A stretch of 64,000 bases of DNA, taken from positions 2,046,001 to 2,110,000 of the forward strand of contig CP083650.1 in the NCBI GenBank assembly GCA_020099315.1. The letters run 5' to 3'. Under the pieces are notes generated by a model. It made no database searches and was not told where the DNA came from. It was given only the letters and a program-made list of their open reading frames with translations. How positions within the stretch are numbered: position 1 is the first letter of the stretch; each line of letters begins with the position of its first letter. Below are positions 16,812 through 25,360 of this stretch, piece by piece. This DNA is from Citrobacter europaeus. GTDB lineage: Bacteria; Pseudomonadota; Gammaproteobacteria; Enterobacterales; Enterobacteriaceae. Made by a program: the position numbers and the translations under genes.

Positions 16812-17444
16812 TTACTCTCTGGACGCCTGAGCCAGCATTTGCATCATAAACATTACGGACGTTGCGCCAGGATCCTGATGCCCAATGCTGCGCTCACCAA
16901 GATAGCTGGCACGGCCTTTACGGGCCTGCATGGTGATGGTGCTTTGCGCTGCGGCTTCCGCTTGCTTGCTTGCCGCTTCCAGCGCCGCCTGTACGCTCAG
17001 TTTCTGTTCGCAGGACTGGCGTAAAGATTCCACAACCGGCAGCCAGACATCGCACATGGTTTTGTCGCCAGGTTCAGCCTTCCCACGGCTAACTACACCT
17101 TCTGCGCCATCACGAATCATTTGATACAGCTCTTCAAGCGTCAGGCTTTGATGAGCCTGAGTCACCTGGGCGGCGCGGATAAAAAAGGTGCCAAACAGCG
17201 GGCCACTGGCTCCGCCGACGCTTGAGAGCAGCACCATACCGGTGTTTTTCAAAATAAAACCGATGTCTTTATCGGCGATGGACGGCAGCTTTTCGACTAC
17301 TTTGCTAAATCCGCGGTGCATGTTCAGACCGTGGTCGGCATCGCCGATCTCCCGGTCAAGTCCGGTGAGAAAATCACTTTCGGTGGTGAAGATCTCACCG
17401 CAACGATAGAGCCAGTTAACAATTTGCGTTCTGTTGAGGGACAT
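16812..17444 (-). CDS. dhaL: PTS-dependent dihydroxyacetone kinase, ADP-binding subunit DhaL
   Basis: A 210-residue subunit that carries ADP as a permanent cofactor, phosphorylated by DhaM and used to phosphorylate dihydroxyacetone on DhaK. The Mg-ADP aspartates D30, D35 and D37 are in GLDREIGDADHG, with SSVGGASGPLFGTFF and ARKGRASYLGERS as phosphate-binding loops. Of two adjacent ATG codons I choose the second (17444): it is seven bases from AAGGAG and gives MSLNRTQIVNWL as in E. coli; the first would sit only four bases away. Middle gene of dhaKLM. Confidence 0.95.
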   Translation of the reverse strand: MSLNRTQIVNWLYRCGEIFTTESDFLTGLDREIGDADHGLNMHRGFSKVVEKLPSIADKDIGFILKNTGMVLLSSVGGASGPLFGTFFIRAAQVTQAHQSLTLEELYQMIRDGAEGVVSRGKAEPGDKTMCDVWLPVVESLRQSCEQKLSVQAALEAASKQAEAAAQSTITMQARKGRASYLGERSIGHQDPGATSVMFMMQMLAQASRE

Positions 17445-17455
17445 CATGAATCTCC

Positions 17456-18526
17456 TTATTTACCCCAGTTGAGAGCAGGGGTGTGAACCGGCGCATCCCA
17501 TAAGCTCAGCGTTTCGTCATCCACCTGTAACAGGGTGATTGAGAAGCCGGTCATATCCAAAGAGGTACAGTAAGAGCCGATCAGGTTGCGCTCAATGATG
17601 ATGCCTGCATCCTGGCAACGGCTTTCGAGGCGGTTATACACGCCGAACAGTTCTGACAGCGGCGTCGCGCCGAGATTATTAACCAGCGCAATGACGCGAT
17701 CGCCGCTTTGCAACGCTCGTTTGCTTTCTTTACCTTCCTGCCACGCGCCCTGGACGTTGTCCCAGTGGCGCAGCGTACGGCTGTAGTTGCCGTTTTCAAG
17801 TAGAGTATCGAACATTTCATCAACGGTCTGATCGAGAGAGGAGAAGGCGCGGCGGTCTATGCCTGGTTCCCCGTGGATACCTACGCCAAACTCCATTTCG
17901 TTATCCTGCAACGTGAACGAAGGTTGTCCGGCGGCCGGAACGGTACAGGCGCCAATGGCTATGCCAATGGAGTGGCCCTGGTTGTTCAGCTTACGACCCA
18001 GCGCCGCACAGGCTTCCAGTGAGTCACCGCGTTCGGCGGCCGCGCCGACCAGTTTTTCGATCAATACGGTATTGGCCACACCACGTCGCCCAGCGGTATA
18101 CAGACTGTCTTTCACCGCTACGTCGTCATCTACCACCATGGTGGTGACTTTGACACCGCTTTCGTGCAGCAGCTCGGTAGCGGTTTCGAAATTAAGAATG
18201 TCGCCGGTGTAATTTTTGATTATCAGCAGCACGCCTTCGCCGCCATCAATTTGCATAGCGCATTCGAACATTTTATCCGGCGTGGGTGAGGTAAAAATCT
18301 CACCCGGACAGGCGCCAGAGAGCATGCCCTGACCAATGAAGCCGCAATGCATAGGCTCGTGTCCGCTGCCGCCGCCGGAAAGTAGCGCCACTTTGCCCAT
18401 CACCGGCGCATCTGCGCGGGTGACATACACGGGGTCCTGATGCAGTGCCAGGGAGGGGTAAGCTTTCGCCAGTCCGGCGAGTTGTTCATTCAGTACGTCT
18501 TCAACACGGTTGATCAATTTTTTCAT
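17456..18526 (-). CDS. dhaK: PTS-dependent dihydroxyacetone kinase, substrate-binding subunit DhaK
   Basis: A 356-residue subunit that binds dihydroxyacetone covalently as a hemiaminal on His218 (EFGVGIHGEPG). His56 (GGGSGHEP) and Asp109 (YTGDI) at the expected positions complete the active site. The product is dihydroxyacetone phosphate for glycolysis. First gene of dhaKLM. In E. coli the divergent activator dhaR lies upstream; here the upstream gene is a glutamate-dehydrogenase-like enzyme on the same strand, so dhaR must be elsewhere or absent. DhaK and DhaL normally act on DhaR as corepressor and coactivator. Confidence 0.96.
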   Translation of the reverse strand: MKKLINRVEDVLNEQLAGLAKAYPSLALHQDPVYVTRADAPVMGKVALLSGGGSGHEPMHCGFIGQGMLSGACPGEIFTSPTPDKMFECAMQIDGGEGVLLIIKNYTGDILNFETATELLHESGVKVTTMVVDDDVAVKDSLYTAGRRGVANTVLIEKLVGAAAERGDSLEACAALGRKLNNQGHSIGIAIGACTVPAAGQPSFTLQDNEMEFGVGIHGEPGIDRRAFSSLDQTVDEMFDTLLENGNYSRTLRHWDNVQGAWQEGKESKRALQSGDRVIALVNNLGATPLSELFGVYNRLESRCQDAGIIIERNLIGSYCTSLDMTGFSITLLQVDDETLSLWDAPVHTPALNWGK

Positions 18527-18676
18527 TATTTATGCTCCGCAGACAGTCCTGGATGGCTGCCAGCTTCGGGCAGGCATCTGATGTAGGGTATCGGTTTGTA
18601 CAACGTCACGGCGACCGCTCGCTGCCGATAAGGTAATTTTGCACATGGGTTTATAAAAGAAAATTGTTGCGCGAAG

Positions 18677-18724
18677 CGTTTCATTACGAAACGTCACCAC
18701 CAACTATTGTTCCATATTGAAACG
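18677..18724 (-). promoter_or_regulatory. Paired dyads upstream of dhaK, candidate regulator site
   Basis: Two inverted repeats of the same type lie in the 327-bp gap before dhaK: CGTTTC-N5-GAAACG (18677-18693, perfect) and GTTCC-ATAT-TGAAAC (18709-18723, imperfect). Their centres are 31 bases apart, about three helical turns. They could be DhaR or repressor operators for dhaKLM. The rest of the gap holds no gene that I can support. Confidence 0.4.
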
Positions 18725-18800
18725 TGATGATGCGAAAATCAGCGAAAATGAGATGTTGGGCAGTGTTAGGTGGAAGAACAGTTACACGCCAGATTTTGCT

Positions 18801-18830
18801 GAAAAAAAACCACCTGCGAGGCAGGTGGTT
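18801..18830 (-). terminator. Rho-independent terminator of the glutamate-dehydrogenase-like gene
   Basis: Stem AACCACCTGC / GCAGGTGGTT with a three-base loop, followed on the minus strand by a T-run (complement of 18801-18809), 24 bases after the stop. Confidence 0.9.
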
Positions 18831-18853
18831 TATGCACAGGAAAAGATCCAGCC

Positions 18854-20128
18854 TTAGCCCGGATAAATTCCGCGATCTTTTCGTGCCAGCAGAATGCGTT
18901 CACAGGCAACAATGTAGGCAGCGGTACGCAGGGAGCAGGATTTCTCTGCTGCTTTTTCCCACACATGCACCATCGCATCGGTCATGATTTTGTCCATGCG
19001 ATTGTTGATCTCTTCTTCGCTCCAGAAGAAGCTTGCCATGTCCTGAACCCATTCGAAGTAGCTGACGGTTACGCCGCCGGCGTTACAAACAACGTCAGGA
19101 ACAACGACGATACCGCGGCTGGCCAGAACGTCGTCGGCGTCCGGATAGGTCGGTCCGTTGGCACCTTCGAGTACCAGTTTACAGGTCAGCGTTTCCGCGC
19201 GGTGACGGGTGATCTGGCCTTCGAGTGCGGCCGGGATCAGAATATCCATCTCCAGGCTCCAGAAGGCTTCGCTGGCGATGGTCTCAGCGCCCGGGAAACC
19301 GGCAATCTGCTTGTGCTCTAACTGCCAGGCAGACAACGCGGCCATATCAATACCCGTTGAGTTAAACAGCGTTGCGGTGTGATCCTGAATCGCGACTACA
19401 CGCGCACCCGCTGCGGCGAACAAGCGGGCGGCTTCGCTGCCGACGTTACCGAAACCTTGTACCGCCACGCGAGCGCCTTCAACTTCAATGTTCGCACGAC
19501 GAGCGACTTCCAGACCGCTGACGAAAACGCCGCGACCGGTGGCTTTATCACGGCCTAACGAGCCGCCGAGGTGAATAGGTTTACCGGTGACCACGCTGGT
19601 CACGGTGGTGCCGTGGTTCATGGAGTAGGTATCCATCATCCAGGCCATGACCTTTCCGTTAGTACCTACATCCGGCGCAGGAATGTCTTTCTGCGGCCCA
19701 ATGATAATACCAATTTCACTGGTATAACGGCGGGTTAAACGCTCCAGTTCCCCTTCGGACAGCGAGAACGGATCGACGCGCACGCCACCTTTAGCGCCGC
19801 CGTACGGCAGGTTTAACGCCGCGCATTTGATGGTCATCCATGCGGACAGGGCCATCACTTCATTAAGATCAACATCAGGATGATAACGCACACCGCCTTT
19901 GCCCGGACCGCGGGAGAGGTTATGTTGCACGCGATACCCTTCAAAATGACGGATAGAGCCGTCATCCATCTGCACCGGGATATCGACAATCAGCGCGCGT
20001 TTTGGGTGGCGCAGGGTATCCACCCAATGGGAAAGTTCGCCCAGGTAAGGGGCCACACGCTCGATTTGTTGCAGGTAGGTATTCCAGGCAGATGTGCTGC
20101 TATCTGAAGCGTAAGATAACTTATCCAT
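18854..20128 (-). CDS. Glu/Leu/Phe/Val dehydrogenase family protein (glutamate-dehydrogenase-like)
   Basis: A 424-residue enzyme of the hexameric GdhA/GluD superfamily. The substrate-binding lysines K77 (GPGKGGVR), K101 (MTIKCA) and catalytic K113 (PYGGAKGGV) are present, as is the catalytic Asp in IPAPDVGTNG. The C-terminal Rossmann domain has VAVQGFGNVGSEAA (GxGxxG). At 424 residues it is the short form typical of Gram-positive and archaeal NAD(H) enzymes, not the 447-residue NADP-dependent E. coli GdhA. It probably oxidises glutamate catabolically (inference). Salmonella carries a similar gene near treA. It is monocistronic with its own terminator and an AT-rich upstream region. Confidence 0.88.
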   Translation of the reverse strand: MDKLSYASDSSTSAWNTYLQQIERVAPYLGELSHWVDTLRHPKRALIVDIPVQMDDGSIRHFEGYRVQHNLSRGPGKGGVRYHPDVDLNEVMALSAWMTIKCAALNLPYGGAKGGVRVDPFSLSEGELERLTRRYTSEIGIIIGPQKDIPAPDVGTNGKVMAWMMDTYSMNHGTTVTSVVTGKPIHLGGSLGRDKATGRGVFVSGLEVARRANIEVEGARVAVQGFGNVGSEAARLFAAAGARVVAIQDHTATLFNSTGIDMAALSAWQLEHKQIAGFPGAETIASEAFWSLEMDILIPAALEGQITRHRAETLTCKLVLEGANGPTYPDADDVLASRGIVVVPDVVCNAGGVTVSYFEWVQDMASFFWSEEEINNRMDKIMTDAMVHVWEKAAEKSCSLRTAAYIVACERILLARKDRGIYPG

Positions 20129-20450
20129 GATAAACCTTAGTTATAAAAGTAATATGTTCTTAATTTGGCCGTGGTATACAGTGAATCTCACCATATAAAC
20201 TTAAATTTAACATTTTTTTCATGGAACGGCCTGCCTGGCCAACACGACTTATCGGCATGAATAGTGTGGGCTTTGGCTTGGGTGTGAATAGTTATTCTTC
20301 GGTTGTGGCGATATCGCGGTTATTTTGCGTTTTGTATGACTTAATATGCTTGAATTGTAAAAATTGTAATTTGTCAGATTTATGACGCACCTCTAAAAGT
20401 AAATAATATGATAATAAAATGTGTTTGCATTATTGCTATTAAGCTGCGCG
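20129..20450. other. AT-rich intergenic region upstream of the glutamate-dehydrogenase-like gene
   Basis: 322 bases between the pilus tip gene and the dehydrogenase start. It is AT-rich, with long A/T stretches at 20195-20222 and 20330-20440. It must hold the dehydrogenase promoter (minus strand), but I could not single out a convincing -35/-10 pair. I see no terminator with a U-tract for the pilus operon and no small gene. Confidence 0.5.
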
Positions 20451-21419
20451 TCAGTAGGTCACTGCGATGGTGACAGTATCGGCATAGTTGTCTGGTGTGT
20501 AGTTCGCGCTGGGAACGGTGGCATAAACCGGGTAGGTTGTGGTTGTCCCCGTACCGTTGCCCGCGACGGTATTGAGTGATGTATTGCCCCAGATCGTGCC
20601 GGACGGTCCCGGAGTCGAACTAAGTTGATAGGGGACTTTATCCGTATTTGACCCCGTGCCCGCCATCACGCCGCTGCCTGCCGTATTGCCGTTGGAGGGT
20701 TGAAGGCCGATGGTGTAAGGCGTGTTATTGGAACATGCTACGCCCACGGTATTTGACGCCGTAAGGTTACGCCCGGTCGCTCTGGTTGGTGCAAAGCTAA
20801 TATCGGTTGCAGAGGTGATATTGCACTGCTTGCTGACAGTCGCCGATACGGTGAAAGGAAGCCTGGCGGCAACGGTATCGCCACAGGTGGTCGGCGGGAA
20901 AAGTAATCCGGGATTGAGGGTGACGAGGGCTGTCGCCGTCGTATAGCTATCCTGATAGCTTCCGGGGACGGCTGAAGTTTGTGGCGTGACGATCTGCGCT
21001 GATACCGTCAGTGAACCCGTTACCGGCGTCAGATTCAGCAGGCTAAGCTGTACCATGGGAAAAGTTGTTCCCGACTGATACTGGCTCCCCCATACCCTGG
21101 TGCGCCCGGCATCCTGGTATAGCTGGTATGCCAGTGTTCTGGCAGGCGTACCGCTTAACGACATATTTCGCGGGGTAACCTGGCCACTGACAGCTGAGGC
21201 GCCAATATTAAAACAGAGATTGATCCCAGCCAGCGTGTCGCCAAGTTCTTTGGCGCAGGTGTAATTGAACGTCATTGATGACGTTGCGCCTGTCGCAGAC
21301 AACGGATTGACTGAACCCAAATTTATGGGCTGCACGTTGCTCACCGAGCAGGTTACCGCATGACCGATCGCCGGGAAAAAGAGAACGGCAGCGATGAGTA
21401 ACAGATGTCTTAACCTCAT
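20451..21419 (-). CDS. Spore-coat-U domain pilus tip protein (CsuE-like)
   Basis: A 322-residue exported protein: signal peptide MRLRHLLLIAAVLFFPAIGH-A, then two spore-coat-protein-U (SCPU) domains, about 22-175 (VTCSVSNVQPINLGSVNP) and about 180-322 (FTVSATVSKQCNITSATD). The second ends in the donor-strand-type C-terminus PDNYADTVTIAVTY, shared with the major subunit encoded at 24511. A two-domain SCPU protein at the 3' end of a chaperone-usher cluster matches CsuE, the tip adhesin of archaic Csu pili, whose N-terminal domain binds hydrophobic surfaces. It starts 14 bases after the usher gene. Confidence 0.85.
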   Translation of the reverse strand: MRLRHLLLIAAVLFFPAIGHAVTCSVSNVQPINLGSVNPLSATGATSSMTFNYTCAKELGDTLAGINLCFNIGASAVSGQVTPRNMSLSGTPARTLAYQLYQDAGRTRVWGSQYQSGTTFPMVQLSLLNLTPVTGSLTVSAQIVTPQTSAVPGSYQDSYTTATALVTLNPGLLFPPTTCGDTVAARLPFTVSATVSKQCNITSATDISFAPTRATGRNLTASNTVGVACSNNTPYTIGLQPSNGNTAGSGVMAGTGSNTDKVPYQLSSTPGPSGTIWGNTSLNTVAGNGTGTTTTYPVYATVPSANYTPDNYADTVTIAVTY

Positions 21420-21432
21420 GAGCGCACTCCTG

Positions 21433-23829
21433 TTAGTATGATCGGCAAACCAGTGGGCCTATTTGCACAATCCCTTTTGCTGACGCGGGATAGTCAAATT
21501 GCACGCGACAACTGCCGGTGTCCGTATCAACGCGCAGCGTATTGTGCTGCTCCAGCGTGTCGAACCAGGTCATCCCATCAAAACCAACGACAGACGACTG
21601 GCCCGTAGTGCTGACGGCGTATGCCATGCTGCCTTCGGGAATTGGTTTACCCTGATTGTCGACGAGGATGACCTGCGCAGCGCGTACGGGAGTGATGCCA
21701 AAGCTAACCAGAGTACCGGAACGATCGGCAGGCGTTGCGTTCGTCTCAACGCGTGCAATCCGCATATTGGCGGGGAGATCCATTGGGTCAATACTAATCA
21801 GGTTTTTTTGATAACTGTTGAGGGGCGTGACCAGCAGTAGCCCCTGGTCGTCGCTGCGACCAATCAGGTTATTTTGCAATTTGACCGGAACATCAGGTAC
21901 ACCGTCAGTTGATACGACGGCAAAACCATTATTGATTTCTCTTGCTGCAAACAAGCCGCCTCCCATGGCCACCAGCGATCCGGTTGCGCCTGCATAACCA
22001 TAATGGTTATCGGGTAAACGGCTAAATCCCGCGTACGCTTTACCATAACGCCCCAGATATCCCACTTCGCCCTGGCCACTTTGCCGGAAAGCCTGCTGAC
22101 TGGCGGCCAGATTCCAGCCCCACCCACCGTCGGCAGGAGGCGTCAGGCTGGCGTTGAGCTGGTAGCCGGTTTCATCGTTGGTACGTTGTAGGGTGCTGCT
22201 GGCGCTCAGATTGTTGTCGGTAGCGATCGTCACCATCAAATAGAGACTGCGATCGCGGTTATCGTCAATGTTCTGATTGAATCCGGCATTCAGTGAGATG
22301 TTGTCTGTAACAGATTTAAACCAACTGGCGTTGGCGTAGCGCACCGCATTTTCATGTGGATAACGAAACTGCAGGTAGCTCAGGCTGACATTACCGGCAG
22401 CTTCGAATGAATAGCCAATGACTGTGTTGCTGTTAAGCGTCGGTGGCGGCTCACCGTAATGGGTGGCGACATCGCGATAATCGCCGGAAGTTGCCGTGGT
22501 ACTGGTACTGAAATTAAACCGTTCACCGGACCAACGGTAACCAAAACTGTACAAAAACCCGTTCTTTCCTGAGTCGGTACTTGCGGCAAGTGAGGTCGAA
22601 AACGTGCCGCTGCGGGTTCCAGGGATCCAGTCGTTACTGAAGCCCGCGTTAATCAGTCCATCGCTGGTTTCCGTATGAGTCCCGGCGGTGAACGTATTGC
22701 TAAACCCGCGGCGCCACGTAGCGCTCAATACCGGTGCGCTGGCATAATCAAAAGAGGAGTAACCATAATTTTCGCGTACCGTGCCCAATTCAGCCGACCA
22801 GGCAGTTAATCCTTCCCGCAGGAGTTGCTGATCGTTGTAGAACGAGAAATTTTGTACGCTCGTTCTGCCCAGTGCGTCCGTCATCATTACCTGACCCGTA
22901 CCCGCGCCGCTGATGTTAGGCATGGTGTTAATCTGAAAACTACCTGCGGGGACTTCTCCGTTGTAGTACCTGACGCCGTCCACGTACAGCTCAACGTTTG
23001 ACGGCAACGTCGCGGATCCCAGATATGCAGGGAGCGGGGTGGTTGGCTTATAGGGCTGCAAACCAAAATCGGTTCCTATCTGAATACCGCCGATACGCGT
23101 CGGTCGGGACCAGATGAGTGAACTTGTCAGGGTATCGCCAACGGTGAGCGCCAACATCGAATCAGGAAATGACGTACGCCAACTGGTGTCGAGGCGCTCA
23201 AAGCTGTTATCGGCATATTCCTCGGTGGAGTACTGCGTCAACTGGGTGGTGCTGAGCACGCCGGCAGCATTGAAGGCGCGAAGTTCACTGAAAGTGTTGA
23301 TTGCACTTTCATCCCCCTGTTGGGTATAGATATCATAATTGAGGAGCGCCCCGCGTGATGTTGTCGCCGTTGGCGAGGTTTCAGTGGGCGAGTTAAGCTG
23401 CGTGGTCGCAAGATCGAGTGAACTGAGTGGCACAGTAAGCGAGAGCGTTTGCAATTGAACGTTGTAGTCAATGGTTAGCTGGGGGATATCATTCAGGCAG
23501 ACGGCGTTAGTGGCATCTGGAGCAAAGCGGAACCCCATTTTACGCAGGGTATCTGCTCCCGCATAAAGCTTTCCATTATCGTAGCCAAAATGTACCAGCC
23601 CAACGGGATTTTCATTTAAGGTGACGTCGAGATACAAATCGACCCCCGTAATCTGCGAAGTGCTATTAATAACACTATTTTCGTTCTGGTTATTATTCAG
23701 CGTTTGTGCGCAAACCATTCCCGAAATTAATACTCCATTGAGAAAGCAATATTTCACCAGAAGCCAGGATCTGTTACAGATCTTGTACTGTTTTTTGGCC
23801 ATTGATTGTGACTTCAACTTTCCCGCCAT
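21433..23829 (-). CDS. Archaic-type fimbrial outer-membrane usher (CsuD-like)
   Basis: A 798-residue outer-membrane usher: signal-like N-terminus, periplasmic N-domain (about 60-150, LYLDVTLNENPVGLVHF), plug-containing 24-strand barrel (about 170-650: YDIYTQQGD, SGAGTGQVMMTDALGRT) and C-terminal domains ending in QIGPLVCRSY. The length is typical of Csu ushers. The ATG at 23829 overlaps the chaperone gene by 56 bases; an internal ATG at 23802 (MAKKQYKICNRSW) would give 789 residues with a shorter signal region and cannot be excluded. It forms the pore and assembly platform for the subunits encoded beside it. Confidence 0.9.
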   Translation of the reverse strand: MAGKLKSQSMAKKQYKICNRSWLLVKYCFLNGVLISGMVCAQTLNNNQNENSVINSTSQITGVDLYLDVTLNENPVGLVHFGYDNGKLYAGADTLRKMGFRFAPDATNAVCLNDIPQLTIDYNVQLQTLSLTVPLSSLDLATTQLNSPTETSPTATTSRGALLNYDIYTQQGDESAINTFSELRAFNAAGVLSTTQLTQYSTEEYADNSFERLDTSWRTSFPDSMLALTVGDTLTSSLIWSRPTRIGGIQIGTDFGLQPYKPTTPLPAYLGSATLPSNVELYVDGVRYYNGEVPAGSFQINTMPNISGAGTGQVMMTDALGRTSVQNFSFYNDQQLLREGLTAWSAELGTVRENYGYSSFDYASAPVLSATWRRGFSNTFTAGTHTETSDGLINAGFSNDWIPGTRSGTFSTSLAASTDSGKNGFLYSFGYRWSGERFNFSTSTTATSGDYRDVATHYGEPPPTLNSNTVIGYSFEAAGNVSLSYLQFRYPHENAVRYANASWFKSVTDNISLNAGFNQNIDDNRDRSLYLMVTIATDNNLSASSTLQRTNDETGYQLNASLTPPADGGWGWNLAASQQAFRQSGQGEVGYLGRYGKAYAGFSRLPDNHYGYAGATGSLVAMGGGLFAAREINNGFAVVSTDGVPDVPVKLQNNLIGRSDDQGLLLVTPLNSYQKNLISIDPMDLPANMRIARVETNATPADRSGTLVSFGITPVRAAQVILVDNQGKPIPEGSMAYAVSTTGQSSVVGFDGMTWFDTLEQHNTLRVDTDTGSCRVQFDYPASAKGIVQIGPLVCRSY

Positions 23830-24496
23830 AATGATTATTACTGGCCGACGGGGAGACTATCCAGCGCATTGTTGAGCCGGGTAAAACGTAGCCTAATAGT
23901 CCGGGTGTTATGACTTTTTTAGCACCGTCAGGGCTTATAAATGTTGCAGCGGATAATTGCGCATGCCCATTTCCCTGATTGCTGACTTCAATAAATTTTT
24001 TGCCATTCAGTTGTTGTAATTTCCATTGCAGTTTTGCCTGCGTTTGTGCCGCTGATGTCGGTTGAATGAAAACGGGAACGGAATAATGCAGCACAAACTG
24101 AAGCTTATTTTTTTCTACTTTTGCAGGCGGCAACTCATCTATCGACAAACGATAAGCGTCTTCGGCATGCGCCGAGGGAGGGCTTGTGCGAATAACACGA
24201 ATCAACTGACGTTCTCCAGGGGCTAATGCCAGCATCGGCGGGCTAATGACCAGCCCCTGAGAGGGAGAAAGTTTGTCGTCATAAGCGCTCTGGCTCCAGC
24301 GAAAAACCCGAACCTGGGCGTTGAGCACATTTTCACCTGCATTACTCAGCCAGATACCATCGGCATTTTGCGTCGCTTGCAACGTTAATGTAACCGGGGC
24401 TATTTGCAGCCCGCTGGCGGCGGCGGGGTTAACGCTCGCCACCATCCCTAACAGGCATGCGCAGGCACACTGCTGAACAGGCAGTTTTACTTTCAT
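23774..24496 (-). CDS. Periplasmic pilus chaperone (CsuC-like)
   Basis: A 240-residue PapD-family chaperone with a signal peptide cleaved near AAA-SGL. The first immunoglobulin domain (LQIAPVTLTLQATQ, then QLIRVIRTSPPSAHAEDAYRL) carries the conserved Arg and the subunit-capping G1-strand region KLQFVLHYSVPVFI; the second domain ends at VQDL. It captures SCPU subunits in the periplasm and hands them to the usher. It starts 14 bases after the major subunit gene and overlaps the usher gene. Confidence 0.9.
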   Translation of the reverse strand: MKVKLPVQQCACACLLGMVASVNPAAASGLQIAPVTLTLQATQNADGIWLSNAGENVLNAQVRVFRWSQSAYDDKLSPSQGLVISPPMLALAPGERQLIRVIRTSPPSAHAEDAYRLSIDELPPAKVEKNKLQFVLHYSVPVFIQPTSAAQTQAKLQWKLQQLNGKKFIEVSNQGNGHAQLSAATFISPDGAKKVITPGLLGYVLPGSTMRWIVSPSASNNHYGGKVEVTINGQKTVQDL

Positions 24497-24510
24497 GTAG
24501 CTTCCTGAAG

Positions 24511-25041
24511 TTAGTAGTTAACGTTAACCGTTACCGTGTCGGCATAGTCGTCAGGAGTGAAGTTGGCGCTCGGTGCGGTGGCGTAAACAGTATAGGTTTG
24601 TGCCAGACCGGTCCCCGTCGCCGCTACGCCATTTCCAGGCGCGGTGTCGGTGGCGGTATTACCCCACACCGGACCTGTTGCTGACGTGCGATTTAGCTGA
24701 TAGGGCACTTTGTCGGTATTGGTGGCCGCGTTAGCCACAGAGGACATGGCGCCTGAGCCCGTCGTCGTCCCTCCATTGGCAGCCGACGGTGCCAGGCCGA
24801 TAAAATAGGGCGTGGTTTTTGAGCAATTAATTGAAATAGTGTTGCTTGCACTGGTATTTGTCGCTGTGGTATTCACCGGACCAAGCGTGATATTTGAAGC
24901 CGAACCAGCAGTTACGGTACAGGCCTTCTGAATCGTCATCAGCACCTGAAATGTTCCGTTAACGGTTGCTGCATTTGCCACTGATATAATGGAAAAGGCG
25001 CAGCAACAAAGAATTAAGCGTTTGTCTAAGACTAGAGCCAT
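24511..25041 (-). CDS. Spore-coat-U domain pilin, probable major subunit (CsuA/B-like)
   Basis: A 176-residue exported single-domain SCPU pilin with signal peptide ending VANA-ATV and disulfide cysteines in KACTVTAG and INCSKTTP. The C-terminus PDDYADTVTVNVNY has the alternating hydrophobic pattern of the final SCPU strand. I start it at the ATG 25041, about seven bases after AAGG, rather than an upstream TTG. First gene of the four-gene cluster; Acinetobacter csu has six genes (A/B, A, B, C, D, E), so this locus lacks two minor subunit genes. Confidence 0.87.
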   Translation of the reverse strand: MALVLDKRLILCCCAFSIISVANAATVNGTFQVLMTIQKACTVTAGSASNITLGPVNTTATNTSASNTISINCSKTTPYFIGLAPSAANGGTTTGSGAMSSVANAATNTDKVPYQLNRTSATGPVWGNTATDTAPGNGVAATGTGLAQTYTVYATAPSANFTPDDYADTVTVNVNY

Positions 25042-25360
25042 ATCCTTTACCTTTTTCAAATAACCACATTTATTACTTTAGAAAAACAATAATGTGGCAC
25101 AAGAAGACATAATTTAACCCTAGAATAAGTATTAGGCGTACGCCAGTTGATCTAATGAATTTTACTTAGGAAAAAGGTGATGGCGTCTACAAAAAAATAA
25201 TACCAACGGGTGAGTATGTTGTTTGGTTTTTATGCTATGTCGGGTGTTTAGTCAAAAGGCCAGGGGGCAGCATATTCAGTGGATGGTACTCAAATGACCA
25301 CCCAAAATATGAGAATCGTAGGTTTTATCTTCCTTAATTCAGTACCGTATTACCTGTTGG
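25042..25360. other. Intergenic region upstream of the pilus operon
   Basis: 319 bases, AT-rich, between the pilin start and the bluR stop. It must carry the pilus promoter (minus strand). The A/T-rich stretch at 25060-25135 and 25180-25205 is the kind of DNA H-NS binds. No terminator, small gene or named operator is evident. Confidence 0.45.
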
